In this document: piece by piece, positions 1 to 8,978 of the stretch
How positions within the stretch are numbered: the first letter of the stretch is position 1
Layout: each line of letters begins with the position of its first letter
Assembly (NCBI GenBank): GCA_964567755.1
Contig: CAZMNW010000065.1
Location: 1-64,000, forward strand
From: DASRJW01 sp964567755
Lineage (GTDB): Bacteria > Krumholzibacteriota > Krumholzibacteriia > G020349025
Length of the DNA: 64,000 nt
Direction of reading: 5' to 3'
Notes under the pieces: model-generated
The model's input: the letters and a program-made list of their open reading frames with translations, nothing else
Told to the model about the DNA's origin: nothing
Database searches by the model: none
Position numbers and translations under genes: made by a program

Positions 1-1
1 C

Positions 2-244
2 TGCACGTCGCGCCGGAATCTGCAGGTGCACCACATTCATTACCGCGGCCACCAGGGCGGTGACGAGCCGTGGAATGTTCTAGTGCTCTGCGAATTCCAT
101 CACCAGCAGGGCGAGCATGGGACCTTGGCGCGTTTCAGAGGAAGGGCGCCGCTCGATGTCCTCTGCCAGCTCGGAGACCAAGGGCTCGGTATGTGGTGGC
201 GGAACGAGAGGAGAATCGCCAGACCGAATTCGGCGACAGTCTGA
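2..244 (+). CDS. HNH endonuclease, C-terminal fragment (cut by window edge)
   Basis: The frame is open to the left edge, so only the C-terminal 80 residues or so are visible. They carry the HNH/beta-beta-alpha-metal signature: HHIHYR, then GGDEPWN, then LCEFHH, giving the paired His, the central Asn and the closing His pair. A Cys lies about 11 residues before the HH pair and another lies in LCEFHH, as in HNH nucleases with a zinc knuckle. A GTG at 26 could start a shorter product, but it lies inside the conserved motif and is unlikely to be the true start. The family makes metal-dependent cuts in DNA and occurs in stand-alone, phage and restriction contexts. Which applies here cannot be told without the upstream half. 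Confidence 0.8.
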   Translation, partial: CTSRRNLQVHHIHYRGHQGGDEPWNVLVLCEFHHQQGEHGTLARFRGRAPLDVLCQLGDQGLGMWWRNERRIARPNSATV

Positions 245-423
245 CATATCGAGGTTTGAGAGGGGCCAAGGGAGAATGTACGGCTTTTCTTGCTTCTGCA
301 CGATCCCCAATCTCGCGGCGCTTTCGATCTTTGGTCCAGGACCGCCCAACGATTGCTGGCCGTACACACGGCATCGAGCTGAGCCGGGCCCCGGGCCGGA
401 GAGCGGATGCTCCGGATAGCAGG

Positions 424-1350
424 TCAAGCGCCAGATTGCGTTCTCGCCGCGCCTGCCGCCGCCAATCGATCGAGTGCAGCGTCGACCGCTGCCGCCACCG
501 CGCTCTCGACGTCGGCACTCAGCGGTGCAAGCGGTGGTCGTGGTGGTCCGCAATCGAAGCCGCGCCGGCGCAAGCCCGCTTTCACCCCGGCGATGCCGTG
601 ACCGCGCCACGCAGTGATGAGTGCTTGCAACAGTGACTGCCATTCACGCGCTTCATCCACGCGCCCGGCGCGGTAGGCGGTGAAGGCATGCACCGCCACT
701 TCGGGCAAAACGTCCGCCACCGCCAAGATGCCGCCACAGGCACCCGCATCCAGCGCCGCCACCAACCGGCCGCCGTGACCGACGAATCCGAGCGTGCGGG
801 TCTGGGCCAGCGCGCCCTGCAACGGCCCGCCCTCGGTCGTGCTGTCTTTGAACCCGCCGACGTTCGGGTGCGTGAGAATTCTGACCAAGAGATCCGGCTC
901 GAGCTCCATGCCCGTGACTTGGGGAATGTGATAGACGAAGACGGGAATCGGCGACGTGTCGGCGAGCTGGTGATAGAACGACAACAAAGACTCGGGTCGG
1001 AGCTGTGTGCGGTAGTAGGACGGCATCAGCACCAGACCGGCGTCTGCGCCTTCCCGTGCATAGGTTTCGAGCATGCGTTGCGTCGCCCGCGTCGACGGGC
1101 GACCGCATCCGACCAGCACCGGCACACGGCGCGCCGCGGCGGCGACGACGCAGCGCAGCACGTCCAGGGCCTCGCTCTCGTCCAGATGCGGTGTTTCGGC
1201 GGTCGAACCGAGGGCCAAGAATCCACTCGCACCGCGCTCGAGGAGCCAGACCACGAGACGTTCGAGCAGCCCCAAGTCTGGCGCGTCATCACGAAACGGC
1301 GTGACCAGGGGGACCCAGATTCCTCCGCACCGGCTGCGATCCAGTGGCAT
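424..1350 (-). CDS. DapA/NAL-family aldolase (dihydrodipicolinate synthase-like)
   Basis: A 308-residue TIM-barrel class I aldolase/lyase. The family signature near residues 48-60 reads GSTAETPHLDESE. Tyr140 lies in FVYHIP, and the Schiff-base lysine is Lys168 in GGFKDST. Length fits the family (about 290-310). The family condenses pyruvate with an aldehyde or cleaves keto acids; members include DapA, N-acetylneuraminate lyase and KDG aldolases, so the substrate is uncertain. The start ATG at 1350 has a GGAGG box five bases upstream; a second ATG at 1362 has none. No other lysine-pathway gene is adjacent. The gene is divergent from the methyltransferase at 1460. Confidence 0.85.
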   Translation of the reverse strand: MPLDRSRCGGIWVPLVTPFRDDAPDLGLLERLVVWLLERGASGFLALGSTAETPHLDESEALDVLRCVVAAAARRVPVLVGCGRPSTRATQRMLETYAREGADAGLVLMPSYYRTQLRPESLLSFYHQLADTSPIPVFVYHIPQVTGMELEPDLLVRILTHPNVGGFKDSTTEGGPLQGALAQTRTLGFVGHGGRLVAALDAGACGGILAVADVLPEVAVHAFTAYRAGRVDEAREWQSLLQALITAWRGHGIAGVKAGLRRRGFDCGPPRPPLAPLSADVESAVAAAVDAALDRLAAAGAARTQSGA

Positions 1351-1459
1351 GCTCGCCTCCATCGCGGAACTCGAGAACCACGCCGCGTCGTGTAGACTGC
1401 AGGATGCGCGCGCGACGTCTTGAACATCATACGCAACTACGCGCCGCGAAGGAGACTCC

Positions 1460-2146
1460 GTGACCCCAGATTCGGCGCCTCGGCGGCTCGTGCGTGCCGA
1501 AGCGGTTCTCGCGGCACGGAGGCGCGATCTGACGCTCGTGCTCGAGGATGTTCTCGACCGGCACAACATCAGCGCCGTGCTGCGGACCTGCGAGGCCTTC
1601 GGCATCCAGGATGTACACCTGGTCGCGTGTACCGAGACGCCGGCCGAGATCAACCCAGCCGTGGCCATCGGCGCCGAGCGCTGGCTGACCGTGCATCGGC
1701 ACGACGGCGCCGCCAGCGCCATCGCGGCACTGCGTGCGCACGGCTATCGCTTGTGCGTCGGCCACTTGAGCGCCGAGGCGATCCCGCTCGCCACATTGCC
1801 GCACGAAGGCCGCGCCGCCTACGTCTTCGGCAGCGAACATCGCGGCATTTCGCCGGCATGGCTCGCTGCCGCCGATGCGCGCTTCATCATCCCCACCACG
1901 GGTTTCACCGGCAGCTTGAATCTCTCGGTGGCAGCCGCGCTCGTCGTCTACGACCGCTTGTTTGTCGCAGCCCCGGCCACCCCCGGCGCTGGCGATCTCG
2001 AGCCCGCCGAGAAGGCCGAGCTGCGCGCGGCCTGGTACGAGATGTTGGCGCACGGCAGCGCTGCCGTCGCCGGCATGTACAAGACACACCTACATCATCC
2101 ACCTGTTTCGGAGCCCTTGTTCCCCATCGATCGCAACCAAACCTGA
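1460..2146 (+). CDS. TrmH/SpoU-family tRNA or rRNA 2'-O-methyltransferase
   Basis: A 228-residue SPOUT methyltransferase. The three family motifs are present: NISAVLRTCEAFG near residue 36, FGSEHRG near 123, and the knotted C-terminal motif IPTTGFTGSLNLSVAAAL near 143-160. This arrangement is closest to TrmH, which makes Gm18 in tRNA from S-adenosylmethionine, but 23S rRNA methylases share it. The GTG start at 1460 follows a GGAG box five bases upstream. The next gene (MATE) begins 30 bp downstream on the same strand, so co-transcription is likely. The C-terminal 30 residues beyond the knot are not conserved to my eye. Confidence 0.85.
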   Translation: MTPDSAPRRLVRAEAVLAARRRDLTLVLEDVLDRHNISAVLRTCEAFGIQDVHLVACTETPAEINPAVAIGAERWLTVHRHDGAASAIAALRAHGYRLCVGHLSAEAIPLATLPHEGRAAYVFGSEHRGISPAWLAAADARFIIPTTGFTGSLNLSVAAALVVYDRLFVAAPATPGAGDLEPAEKAELRAAWYEMLAHGSAAVAGMYKTHLHHPPVSEPLFPIDRNQT

Positions 2147-2176
2147 CTCGTCGAAACGGTGCAGCCGCAAGGAACC

Positions 2177-3523
2177 ATGATCCGTCAAGAGATCCGTGAC
2201 ACGTTGCACCTGGCGGTCCCCGTGGTGTTGACGCAGCTCGGGCACATCGCCATGGGCATCGTCGACACGATCATGGTCGGGCGCCTGGGAGCAGAGCCCC
2301 TTTCTGCCGTCGCTCTCGGCAACGCGCTGTCGTTCACAATTCTCATCGTCTGCATCGGAACGTTGACCGCACTCGATCCGCTGGTGGCGCAGGCCCATGG
2401 CGCTGGCCGCCTCACCGACTGCGGACGCGCTATGCACCACGCCGCATTCCTGGCGCTCGTGCTCGCACTGCCGACGACGGCGGTCCTAGCGGCTGCCGGG
2501 CCCATCCTGCGCCTGCTCGGCCAGAAGCCGACTTTGGTCGCCACCACGACCGACTGCGTGCACGCGATCGCCTTTGGTGTCGTGCCCTTCTTGTTGTTCA
2601 CGGTGCTGCGCCAGTTCATGCAAGGGATCTCGCGCGCCCGACCCGCCCTGGTGGTGATGATCGTCGCCAACTTGCTCAACGTCTTTGGCAATTGGGTGCT
2701 CGTCTATGGCAACCTCGGTGCCCCCGCGATGGGGGCCGTCGGCTCCGCCTGGTCGACCACGATCTGCCGCATCGCGATGTTCGTGATGCTCGCTGGATAT
2801 GTCTTCACTCGCGCACACCTGCGACCGTATCTCACCCACCTGCCACCGTGGCCGCCGGATCGCCAGCTTCTGCGCCACCTCGTGCGCCTTGGGCTGCCGG
2901 CGGGGAGCCAATTCGGTCTCGAGGTCGGCGTCTTCGCCTGCGTCTCGGTGCTCATGGGTTGGTTCGGGACGCTCGAGCTCGCCGGGCATCAGATCGCGCT
3001 CAATCTCTGCAGCACCACATTCATGGTGCCGCTCGGCTTTTCGGCGACCGCCGCGGTGCGCGTCGGCCAAGCACTGGGGCGGAACGACGTGCGCGCCGCC
3101 CGCCGCGCCGCACTCGCGGCCTACGTCCTCGGGGTCGGTTTCATGGGGCTGGCCGCGCTCAGCTTCTTTGTCTTTCCGGGATTCTTCGTCGGCATCTACA
3201 CCGACGACGCCGATCTCCAACGCATGGCGGTGTCATTGCTCCTCGTCGGCGCCGCATTTCAACTTTCCGACGGCATCCAGGTCATCGCCATCGGCGCCTT
3301 GCGCGGAGCCGCCGACACGCGCTTCCCCATGCTGGTCGCGGGAGTGGCGTACTGGTTGGTCGCGCTGCCGCTGGGCTATTGGCTCGCCTATCCGCTCGGT
3401 TGGGGCCCGCGCGGTTTGTGGTGCGGGCTCACGATCGGTCTCACGTTGGTCGGGGTCACGCTCGCGTTGCGCTTCCATCGGCGCGTGCGCGTCGAGCGTT
3501 TGCACTCACTGCGAGCCGCGTAG
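2177..3523 (+). CDS. MATE family multidrug/cation antiporter
   Basis: A 448-residue membrane protein with about twelve hydrophobic segments in two similar halves. The N-terminal MATE signature runs from LAVPVVLTQLGHIAMGIVDT through MVGRLGAEPLSAVALG, with Asp-Pro in TALDPLVAQAHGAG. MATE proteins export cationic drugs or metabolites in exchange for Na+ or H+; the substrate cannot be deduced here. I chose the ATG at 2177, which is preceded by AAGGA three bases away. An in-frame GTG at 2159 would add six residues. The gene follows the methyltransferase closely and converges on the lipoprotein gene ending at 3546, with only 22 bp between them. Confidence 0.9.
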   Translation: MIRQEIRDTLHLAVPVVLTQLGHIAMGIVDTIMVGRLGAEPLSAVALGNALSFTILIVCIGTLTALDPLVAQAHGAGRLTDCGRAMHHAAFLALVLALPTTAVLAAAGPILRLLGQKPTLVATTTDCVHAIAFGVVPFLLFTVLRQFMQGISRARPALVVMIVANLLNVFGNWVLVYGNLGAPAMGAVGSAWSTTICRIAMFVMLAGYVFTRAHLRPYLTHLPPWPPDRQLLRHLVRLGLPAGSQFGLEVGVFACVSVLMGWFGTLELAGHQIALNLCSTTFMVPLGFSATAAVRVGQALGRNDVRAARRAALAAYVLGVGFMGLAALSFFVFPGFFVGIYTDDADLQRMAVSLLLVGAAFQLSDGIQVIAIGALRGAADTRFPMLVAGVAYWLVALPLGYWLAYPLGWGPRGLWCGLTIGLTLVGVTLALRFHRRVRVERLHSLRAA

Positions 3524-3545
3524 GGATCGGAGCCATGCGCGCGTA

Positions 3546-5606
3546 TCAGCGCACGATGCGTAGGCGTCCGCGCTCCGGCAACGTGACATCGAGGTGGTTC
3601 TGCACTTGGCCATCGGGCCAGACGATGCGAACGACATCGGCTGTCTGCGCGCTTCCGACGCCCAACCATCCGACGGCACCGCGCAGCGTGCACGTTGCGC
3701 CCAGTTCCCCCACGTAGAGCTCCACGTGCGCACCGACCGCCGTGGCCGGGCGAGCGGCATCGACGAGCTCGATCTCCACACTCCGTCCCACGGTGCCGCC
3801 CACGTTCCACCAGAAGAGAACCGTGCTGTCGGCACCCGCACCGACGAGATCCAAGTCCCCGTCACGGTCGAAATCCCCGCTCGCGATCGACGCCGCCCCG
3901 GCAAGGCCATCCCCGCCGAGCGATCGGCTGGTCACGTCCGTGAAGAGCGCATCACCCTCGTTGTGCCAAAGTGCCAGGCGCGTTGTCGCCGGCACATCGA
4001 GCAGCGGTTCGAGGCGGCGCAGATTCGGAGCCGTGTCTTCGGTCGACACGGGCGATTCCGCGGCGAGGGTGGCGAAGGCGGCAGGCATCGCCGGAAAATG
4101 TTGGGTGACGACGTCGACGAGAGCATCGTTGTCGAGGTCGGCGACGTGAATTGCAGCCACTGGAACGCCTCGCTCGGGACCTGTCGTCCACGTGGCGAGC
4201 GCGTCGCGATAGGCTGCAACGCGCACGAAGTGACTGGCGCCTTCGTTGCGCCACAGCCACAACCCTTCATCGTCGCCGAGAAGCACATCGTCGTCTCCAT
4301 CGGCGTCCACATCTGCACCAGCCATGGCGCGGGCACGCTGCCCCGAGAGCCCAGAGAGCGGCGTCATGTCGACGAACGTATCCGCACCCCGTGCCATCAG
4401 GACGCGCACACGATGCAATGCATCCGTGCACAAGAGGTCGAGCGCCCCATCGCTGTCGAGATCCGCCGCCGCCAAGGCCCGCGCAGCTCCGAAGTCCGGG
4501 AACCCGGGCAGCGCCGCGTCCGCGAATCGCGCCGCACCGTCGTTGCGCCACAGTCGCAGGCCCGACTCACCGCTCGTCGCCAGCACGAGATCCAAATCGC
4601 CATCCCGATCGATGTCCATGGGTAGGGCGGCATGGACGGTCTCGGTGACCTCGCACATCGACTCGACACGAGGGCGCTGCCCACCGTGGACAAGCCACGC
4701 TTGCCGTGGCCCCAAAACCGAATCGGCACTGCTCCGCGTGAAGGCGATGAGATCGGTGGCAGCATCCCCGTCGAAGAGGCCAACAACCACATGTTCGACC
4801 GGGTCGGCGAGCAACGTCGTTGGCAGCCAAGGAACCCGCGTCTCCGCGCGTGCCGAATCCGCCATCAGGATTGCTCCGGAACCTGCGAGCAACAGGTCCT
4901 CGAGACCATTGCCATCGAGATCGACGGGCGTTGCGGCACATGCCGCAATCTTCAGCGCTCGTGCCTCGAATCGTGGCGGGGTGCGCGAAAAGTGCGGCGC
5001 GCGCCGCAGCGCGGGCAAACTCACCGCAACGAAGCCATGCGTGGCCGGATTCGCCCCGGCTCGACCCGGATCGAGTCGTTCCGCTTCACGCCGCGATCTC
5101 GCCGCCGCCGAGTCGCCTTGCGCACGTTGAACGCTCTCGAGCAAGCGCTGGATCGCCGCGTTGGTCGCATCGACGCCTGCGGCGCGTTCGGCCAATTCTC
5201 GCGCTTCGGCAAGTACGGCTGCCGCTGCGCTCGGATCCGGCGTCCTCGTGGCTTCTTCCAGACGCAGCGTGGCCAGTGCTTGCAGCCCGCGCACGTCCAC
5301 CGGATTCAGCTCGAGCGCGGCCGACCACGACCGCGCGGCATCCTTGCGCTTGCCACGCGCATGCTGCACCCAGCCCAGATTGACCCAAGCATCCGGTCGT
5401 GGCTCTGACTGCACGACGCGCTCGAAAAGCTCCTGCGCCGCCGCGAGATCGCCCGATTCGAGCAATGCGCGCGCGCGCACCACGGCTCGGTAGCGCGACC
5501 CGGCGTCGGTTGGTGCACGCGAGCAACTGCAGAGAACGACGAGGAACGATGCGAAGAGGAAAAGCCGGCCATGGAACCGCACACCCATCTCCACCATCCA
5601 CTTCAT
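3546..5606 (-). CDS. TPR / FG-GAP (VCBS) repeat lipoprotein with ASPIC-UnbV C-terminus
   Basis: A protein of up to 686 residues. A hydrophobic signal ends in a lipobox-like LCSC near residue 28, so it is probably lipidated and exported. Residues 35-180 form TPR-like helical repeats (ALLESGDLAAAQELFERVV, then LGWVQHARGKRKDAARSW). Residues 210-600 contain many FG-GAP/VCBS propeller units with the calcium-type pattern DxDGDGxxD, for example DLDGNGLEDLL, DIDRDGDLDLVL and DFDRDGDLDLVG. The last 75 residues match the ASPIC/UnbV domain (VRIVWPDGQVQ). Such proteins are thought to be surface adhesion or scaffold proteins. Starts at 5606, 5597 or 5588, or a GTG at 5582 with GGAG six bases upstream, are all possible. 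A TATCTT box at 5626-5631 on this strand may be its -10. Confidence 0.85.
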   Translation of the reverse strand: MKWMVEMGVRFHGRLFLFASFLVVLCSCSRAPTDAGSRYRAVVRARALLESGDLAAAQELFERVVQSEPRPDAWVNLGWVQHARGKRKDAARSWSAALELNPVDVRGLQALATLRLEEATRTPDPSAAAAVLAEARELAERAAGVDATNAAIQRLLESVQRAQGDSAAARSRREAERLDPGRAGANPATHGFVAVSLPALRRAPHFSRTPPRFEARALKIAACAATPVDLDGNGLEDLLLAGSGAILMADSARAETRVPWLPTTLLADPVEHVVVGLFDGDAATDLIAFTRSSADSVLGPRQAWLVHGGQRPRVESMCEVTETVHAALPMDIDRDGDLDLVLATSGESGLRLWRNDGAARFADAALPGFPDFGAARALAAADLDSDGALDLLCTDALHRVRVLMARGADTFVDMTPLSGLSGQRARAMAGADVDADGDDDVLLGDDEGLWLWRNEGASHFVRVAAYRDALATWTTGPERGVPVAAIHVADLDNDALVDVVTQHFPAMPAAFATLAAESPVSTEDTAPNLRRLEPLLDVPATTRLALWHNEGDALFTDVTSRSLGGDGLAGAASIASGDFDRDGDLDLVGAGADSTVLFWWNVGGTVGRSVEIELVDAARPATAVGAHVELYVGELGATCTLRGAVGWLGVGSAQTADVVRIVWPDGQVQNHLDVTLPERGRLRIVR

Positions 5607-5761
5607 TCGGCATCACTCTCGGGGCAAGATACCTGCCACAAACGAACCCCCCTCGGGTCGTGCCCGCGATCCCCAGGCGGCCGTCTTCGCCGCCTCGATC
5701 GGGCGCGGTGGCGCAGTCACGCTCGCTCTTTGGGCTCCAGAGAATTCTCGCGACCGCATTC

Positions 5762-5790
5762 TGGACCGATGGCATCACCGATGCTATCTT
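5762..5790 (+). promoter_or_regulatory. Putative promoter TGGACC-N17-TATCTT for the metalloprotease operon
   Basis: The -35-like TGGACC at 5762-5767 and the -10-like TATCTT at 5785-5790 (itself preceded by TGC) are separated by exactly 17 bases. They lie about 70 bases before the ATG at 5862. The same -10 with an NNGACC -35 recurs at 33335-33363 and 38226-38254. Sequence inference only. Confidence 0.5.
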
Positions 5791-5861
5791 CAAACGAGTG
5801 CCGAGGCCTGCGGTACCAGCCTGCTGCGCTCGTCACCCGATCACCCGAGGTGCCCTCCAAT

Positions 5862-6380
5862 ATGTTCCACGGCTGCAAGGTCGCCATCGCCCTCGTGGCA
5901 CTCGTGGGTGCATCCCTCCCCACGCCGGTCGGCTCCGGCCTGCTGGCGACGCGAGGCTCGACGGCCGGCAAACTCGGCCAGGCCGCGTCCTGCAAACCCA
6001 GGGTGCCGATGGCGGTGGAGATCGAGTCCGTTGCCGGCGCGGTCGATCGTTGGCAGCTGCGCTTCCGCTCGCTCGACGTTGATCGCGAGGTCGTGGTGTG
6101 GATCGGAGCTGGCGCCGAAGTCCTGGAGGTCTGGCGCGGGACGCTGCAAGCCGGACTAGAGCTGCAGCGTCAAGTCACCTTCGGCGTGCCGATCGACGCC
6201 GTCTGGGCCGCTGTCGAGACTCGGTTTCCCGATGACAACGGGATGCGTGTCGAAGCGCGTCCCGAGCGCTCCGGGACGGGGCATGCGCTCGCGAGCGCCG
6301 AGGCAGGCCGACTGCTTCCGGATCCGGCGACCGGCCAGATCGTGATCGAATACACGGGCAACGTGGAGGACGGCCGATGA
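5862..6380 (+). CDS. Small exported protein of unknown function
   Basis: A 172-residue product beginning with a signal peptide (MFHGCKVAIALVALVGASL). The rest has no family I recognise. It looks like two beta-rich stretches (around VAGAVDRWQLRFRSLDVDRE and LELQRQVTFGVP), perhaps an accessory or pilot domain. The frame is open far upstream, but the ATG at 5862 sits directly before the signal peptide and has GAGG 11 bases upstream. Its TGA overlaps the ATG of the following metalloprotease gene (ATGA at 6377), so the two are almost certainly translationally coupled and may work together, for instance as chaperone or partner of the protease. That link is inference from gene order. Confidence 0.6.
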   Translation: MFHGCKVAIALVALVGASLPTPVGSGLLATRGSTAGKLGQAASCKPRVPMAVEIESVAGAVDRWQLRFRSLDVDREVVVWIGAGAEVLEVWRGTLQAGLELQRQVTFGVPIDAVWAAVETRFPDDNGMRVEARPERSGTGHALASAEAGRLLPDPATGQIVIEYTGNVEDGR

Positions 6381-8476
6381 GCCGGGCCGCGGGATTGCTC
6401 GTGCTCCTCGTCGCGCTCCCCGCGCACGCCGATTATCAAGTCCGCGGCACGTTCCTGTACAAGGATCGGGAATTCGACCTCAATGGATTCACCGCCTCCG
6501 AGCCGAATCGTCCGATCCGATTCGCCGATGTCGAGGTCCTCGATGGCAGCACCGTGCTGGCCAGCGGCGCCACCGACGCCAGCGGAACATTCACCTTGCA
6601 AGTCACGGACAGCCAGACACGCAACCTGACGGTACGCGTGCGCAGCGCCTCGACGCGCACCCCGGGGTTGTTCCTGACCGTGCGGCAAACGCCCCCGAGT
6701 GGTGCCATCTTCGCCGTGGCACATCCGGTGTTCACGAACCACGCCCCGACGGCGAATATCGACTTCACCGGCAGCCCGGTAGTGGCCGTGCAAGGTGCGG
6801 GCGGCGACGCCTTCAACATCTTCGATGTCGGATTGGACGGCTTGGACTTCGTCGCCGTCAACAATGGTGCGCGTCCGAGCTCCTCGCAGTCGCTCACGAT
6901 CTATTGGGCACAGAACAGCGCGGACGGCACCTTCTACGATATCTTCAACCGCGCCATTTTCCTCCTCGGCGTTACCAGCGACTCTGATGCCTTCGACGAT
7001 TCGGTGATTCTGCACGAGTTCGGGCATTACGTTGAGTTCGTGCTCGCGGCCAGCGACAACCCCGCCGGACCGCATGGCCCCAACGATTGCTTGGACTGCC
7101 GCCTGGCCTGGTCGGAGGGGTACAGCACCTTTCTGCAAAACATGGTTCGCGACTGGCTGGGTCTCGCGCGACCCGACATCTACGTCGACACCACGGGCCA
7201 GCCTGGTGTCGGACACGCGCTCTTGAAGTACCAGGTGGAGCTTCCGACCTACAACGTGCTCGGCAGCGGCAACGAGATCAACGTCAACGCCACGTTGTGG
7301 GACATCTTCGATCAGACGACGACGGCGGACGCGACACCCGGCGTCGAGGACGACGTCATGAGCATCCCGGACGCGCGGTCGCGCTTCTGGGATGTGTTCA
7401 CCAACTACCTGCCGCTACCCTTGGTGACCACCATCAGCATCGAGGACTTCTGGGATGGCTGGTTCGCGCGCGGTCACGGTTACGCCACCGAGATGCGACA
7501 GGTCTTCGCCGCGCGCGGGCTCGAGTTCTCCGACGATGCCTTCGAGGCCGATGACTCCGTGGCCGAGGCACGCGACGGCGGCATCGGCACCGGCACCACC
7601 CATCACACGCTCTACCCGGCCGGCGATTCCGACTGGACGCGTTTTGCCGGCGTCCAAGGCGGCAGCTACGTTTTCGAGACCCGCGACCTGCTCTGTGGTT
7701 CGGATACCGAGCTGTTGCTCTACGCCGCGAACGGTACGACGTTGCTGGCCTCGAACGACGACCGTTCGTCCGGGGACTTCTCGTCGCGAATCGCGTGGAC
7801 CGCAACGCAGAACGGGCCGCTCTACTTGCGCGTGCGCCGCACGACCAAGAGCGGCCAGAGCTGCTTCTATGCCGCCTACGACCTTTATGTCGATATCATC
7901 GTCGCCATCGAGGTGAGCGACATTCAAATCGCCGCGACATCCACGGGTGTCCGCCTCGCTTGGCGTGGGGCCCCGGATGCCGGCTTCTCACACTTCGACG
8001 TCGAGCGGGCCGAAGCCGCCGACGGCCCGTGGGAGCGGCGCAACCACGACCCCATTGGCGGCAACAACACGGCCTTCGAGTTCTTCGATGCAGAGGTGAA
8101 TGCGGGCACGCACTATTCCTATCGTCTCGTCGGCGTCGAGAATGACGGCACGCGCACCTTTTATGGACCGTATGCCGTCGTGGCCGCGGCACCGGCGCGC
8201 GTCGTGCTCTACCCACCCCAACCGAATCCCTTCAACCCGCGCACGGCGGTACGGTTCGATCTGCCCGAGAGCGGCCTGGTGTCGCTGCGCATCTTCGATC
8301 TGCGCGGCCGCCTCGTGCGCACTCTGCTTGGCGCAACCCAGCTCGACGCCGGTACGCGACTCTTGACCTGGGATGGGCGCGACGACACGGGTGCCGACAC
8401 CGCCTCCGGCGTCTACTGGCTACGCCTCGACAGCGCGCAGGGCCAAAAGACCCAGCGTGCCGTGCTCCTGCGCTAG
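6377..8476 (+). CDS. Secreted HEXXH zinc metalloprotease with C-terminal FlgD-like sorting domain
   Basis: A 699-residue exported protein. It has a signal peptide (about 1-19), a beta-sandwich/carboxypeptidase-regulatory-like region (about 25-130), then a zincin catalytic core. The zinc site is His213-Glu214-Phe-Gly-His217, with a likely third ligand Glu247 in AWSEGYS, the gluzincin spacing. A PPC-like domain follows (about 410-500), then a fibronectin III-like domain (515-610). The last 85 residues match the FlgD Ig-like/type IX-style sorting domain (QPNPFNP ... DLRGRLVRTLL ... SGVYWLRL). This C-terminus is typical of secreted proteins in FCB-type lineages. It presumably degrades extracellular protein. 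Coupled by ATGA to the small exported protein upstream. Confidence 0.85.
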   Translation: MSRAAGLLVLLVALPAHADYQVRGTFLYKDREFDLNGFTASEPNRPIRFADVEVLDGSTVLASGATDASGTFTLQVTDSQTRNLTVRVRSASTRTPGLFLTVRQTPPSGAIFAVAHPVFTNHAPTANIDFTGSPVVAVQGAGGDAFNIFDVGLDGLDFVAVNNGARPSSSQSLTIYWAQNSADGTFYDIFNRAIFLLGVTSDSDAFDDSVILHEFGHYVEFVLAASDNPAGPHGPNDCLDCRLAWSEGYSTFLQNMVRDWLGLARPDIYVDTTGQPGVGHALLKYQVELPTYNVLGSGNEINVNATLWDIFDQTTTADATPGVEDDVMSIPDARSRFWDVFTNYLPLPLVTTISIEDFWDGWFARGHGYATEMRQVFAARGLEFSDDAFEADDSVAEARDGGIGTGTTHHTLYPAGDSDWTRFAGVQGGSYVFETRDLLCGSDTELLLYAANGTTLLASNDDRSSGDFSSRIAWTATQNGPLYLRVRRTTKSGQSCFYAAYDLYVDIIVAIEVSDIQIAATSTGVRLAWRGAPDAGFSHFDVERAEAADGPWERRNHDPIGGNNTAFEFFDAEVNAGTHYSYRLVGVENDGTRTFYGPYAVVAAAPARVVLYPPQPNPFNPRTAVRFDLPESGLVSLRIFDLRGRLVRTLLGATQLDAGTRLLTWDGRDDTGADTASGVYWLRLDSAQGQKTQRAVLLR

Positions 8477-8508
8477 AGCATTCGCAGGTTCGTGCTAGAG
8501 TGGTCGGC

Positions 8509-8901
8509 ATGTTGCGCTGCGGTATCGATCTCATCGAAGTGTCCCGCATTCAACGCGCCCTCGAACGCCACGGCGACCGCATCGAGCGCCGCGTCTGGTC
8601 GCTGGAGGAAAGCGACTATTGCCGGCGCAAGAGTGTTCCTTGGCCTCATTTCGCCGTGCGCTTCGCGGCCAAGGAAGCGCTGTTCAAGTCGCTCCTCCCG
8701 GGCACTCTTCCCGTTCTCGTGTGGCGTGAGATCGCGGTCGCCCGTCACTCGTCGGGCGCGCCGGAGCTCGTCTTCCATGGCGACACCGCGCGCCACCTTG
8801 CCGGCTGGAAGTTCTCGCTGGCATTGACCCACGAACGCGAGATGGCCATGGCCCAGGTCCTGGCCTTGCCACCTGGTCTTGCCGGCAGCGAGCGGCCGTG
8901 A
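8509..8901 (+). CDS. acpS: Holo-[acyl-carrier-protein] synthase
   Basis: A 130-residue AcpS-type phosphopantetheinyl transferase, which moves 4'-phosphopantetheine from CoA to acyl carrier protein. Both signatures are present: GIDLIEVSRI near residues 5-14, holding the Mg-binding Asp6, and FAAKEALFKSL near 52-62, holding the catalytic Glu56 and Lys. Length fits the family (about 120-140). The ATG at 8509 is preferred over a GTG at 8500. A TGCTAGAGT extended -10 (8493-8501) ends seven bases before this ATG, so the transcript may be nearly leaderless. fabI lies 1 kb downstream on the other strand, so two fatty-acid synthesis genes are neighbours. Confidence 0.9.
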   Translation: MLRCGIDLIEVSRIQRALERHGDRIERRVWSLEESDYCRRKSVPWPHFAVRFAAKEALFKSLLPGTLPVLVWREIAVARHSSGAPELVFHGDTARHLAGWKFSLALTHEREMAMAQVLALPPGLAGSERP

Positions 8902-8908
8902 GATGAAA

Positions 8909-8938
8909 GCCGGCGACAAGCGCGTTCTCCTCGCCGGC
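8909..8938. terminator. Hairpin after acpS at a convergent junction
   Basis: A perfect 8-bp inverted repeat (GCCGGCGA at 8909-8916, TCGCCGGC at 8931-8938) with a 14-nt loop starts eight bases after the acpS stop. It lies between acpS and the convergent AHSA1-type gene. There is no T-tract, so intrinsic termination is only a possibility. Confidence 0.35.
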
Positions 8939-8978
8939 ATCGCGATGTTCGTGTTCCAAGATGGCGCACGCACGCGCT

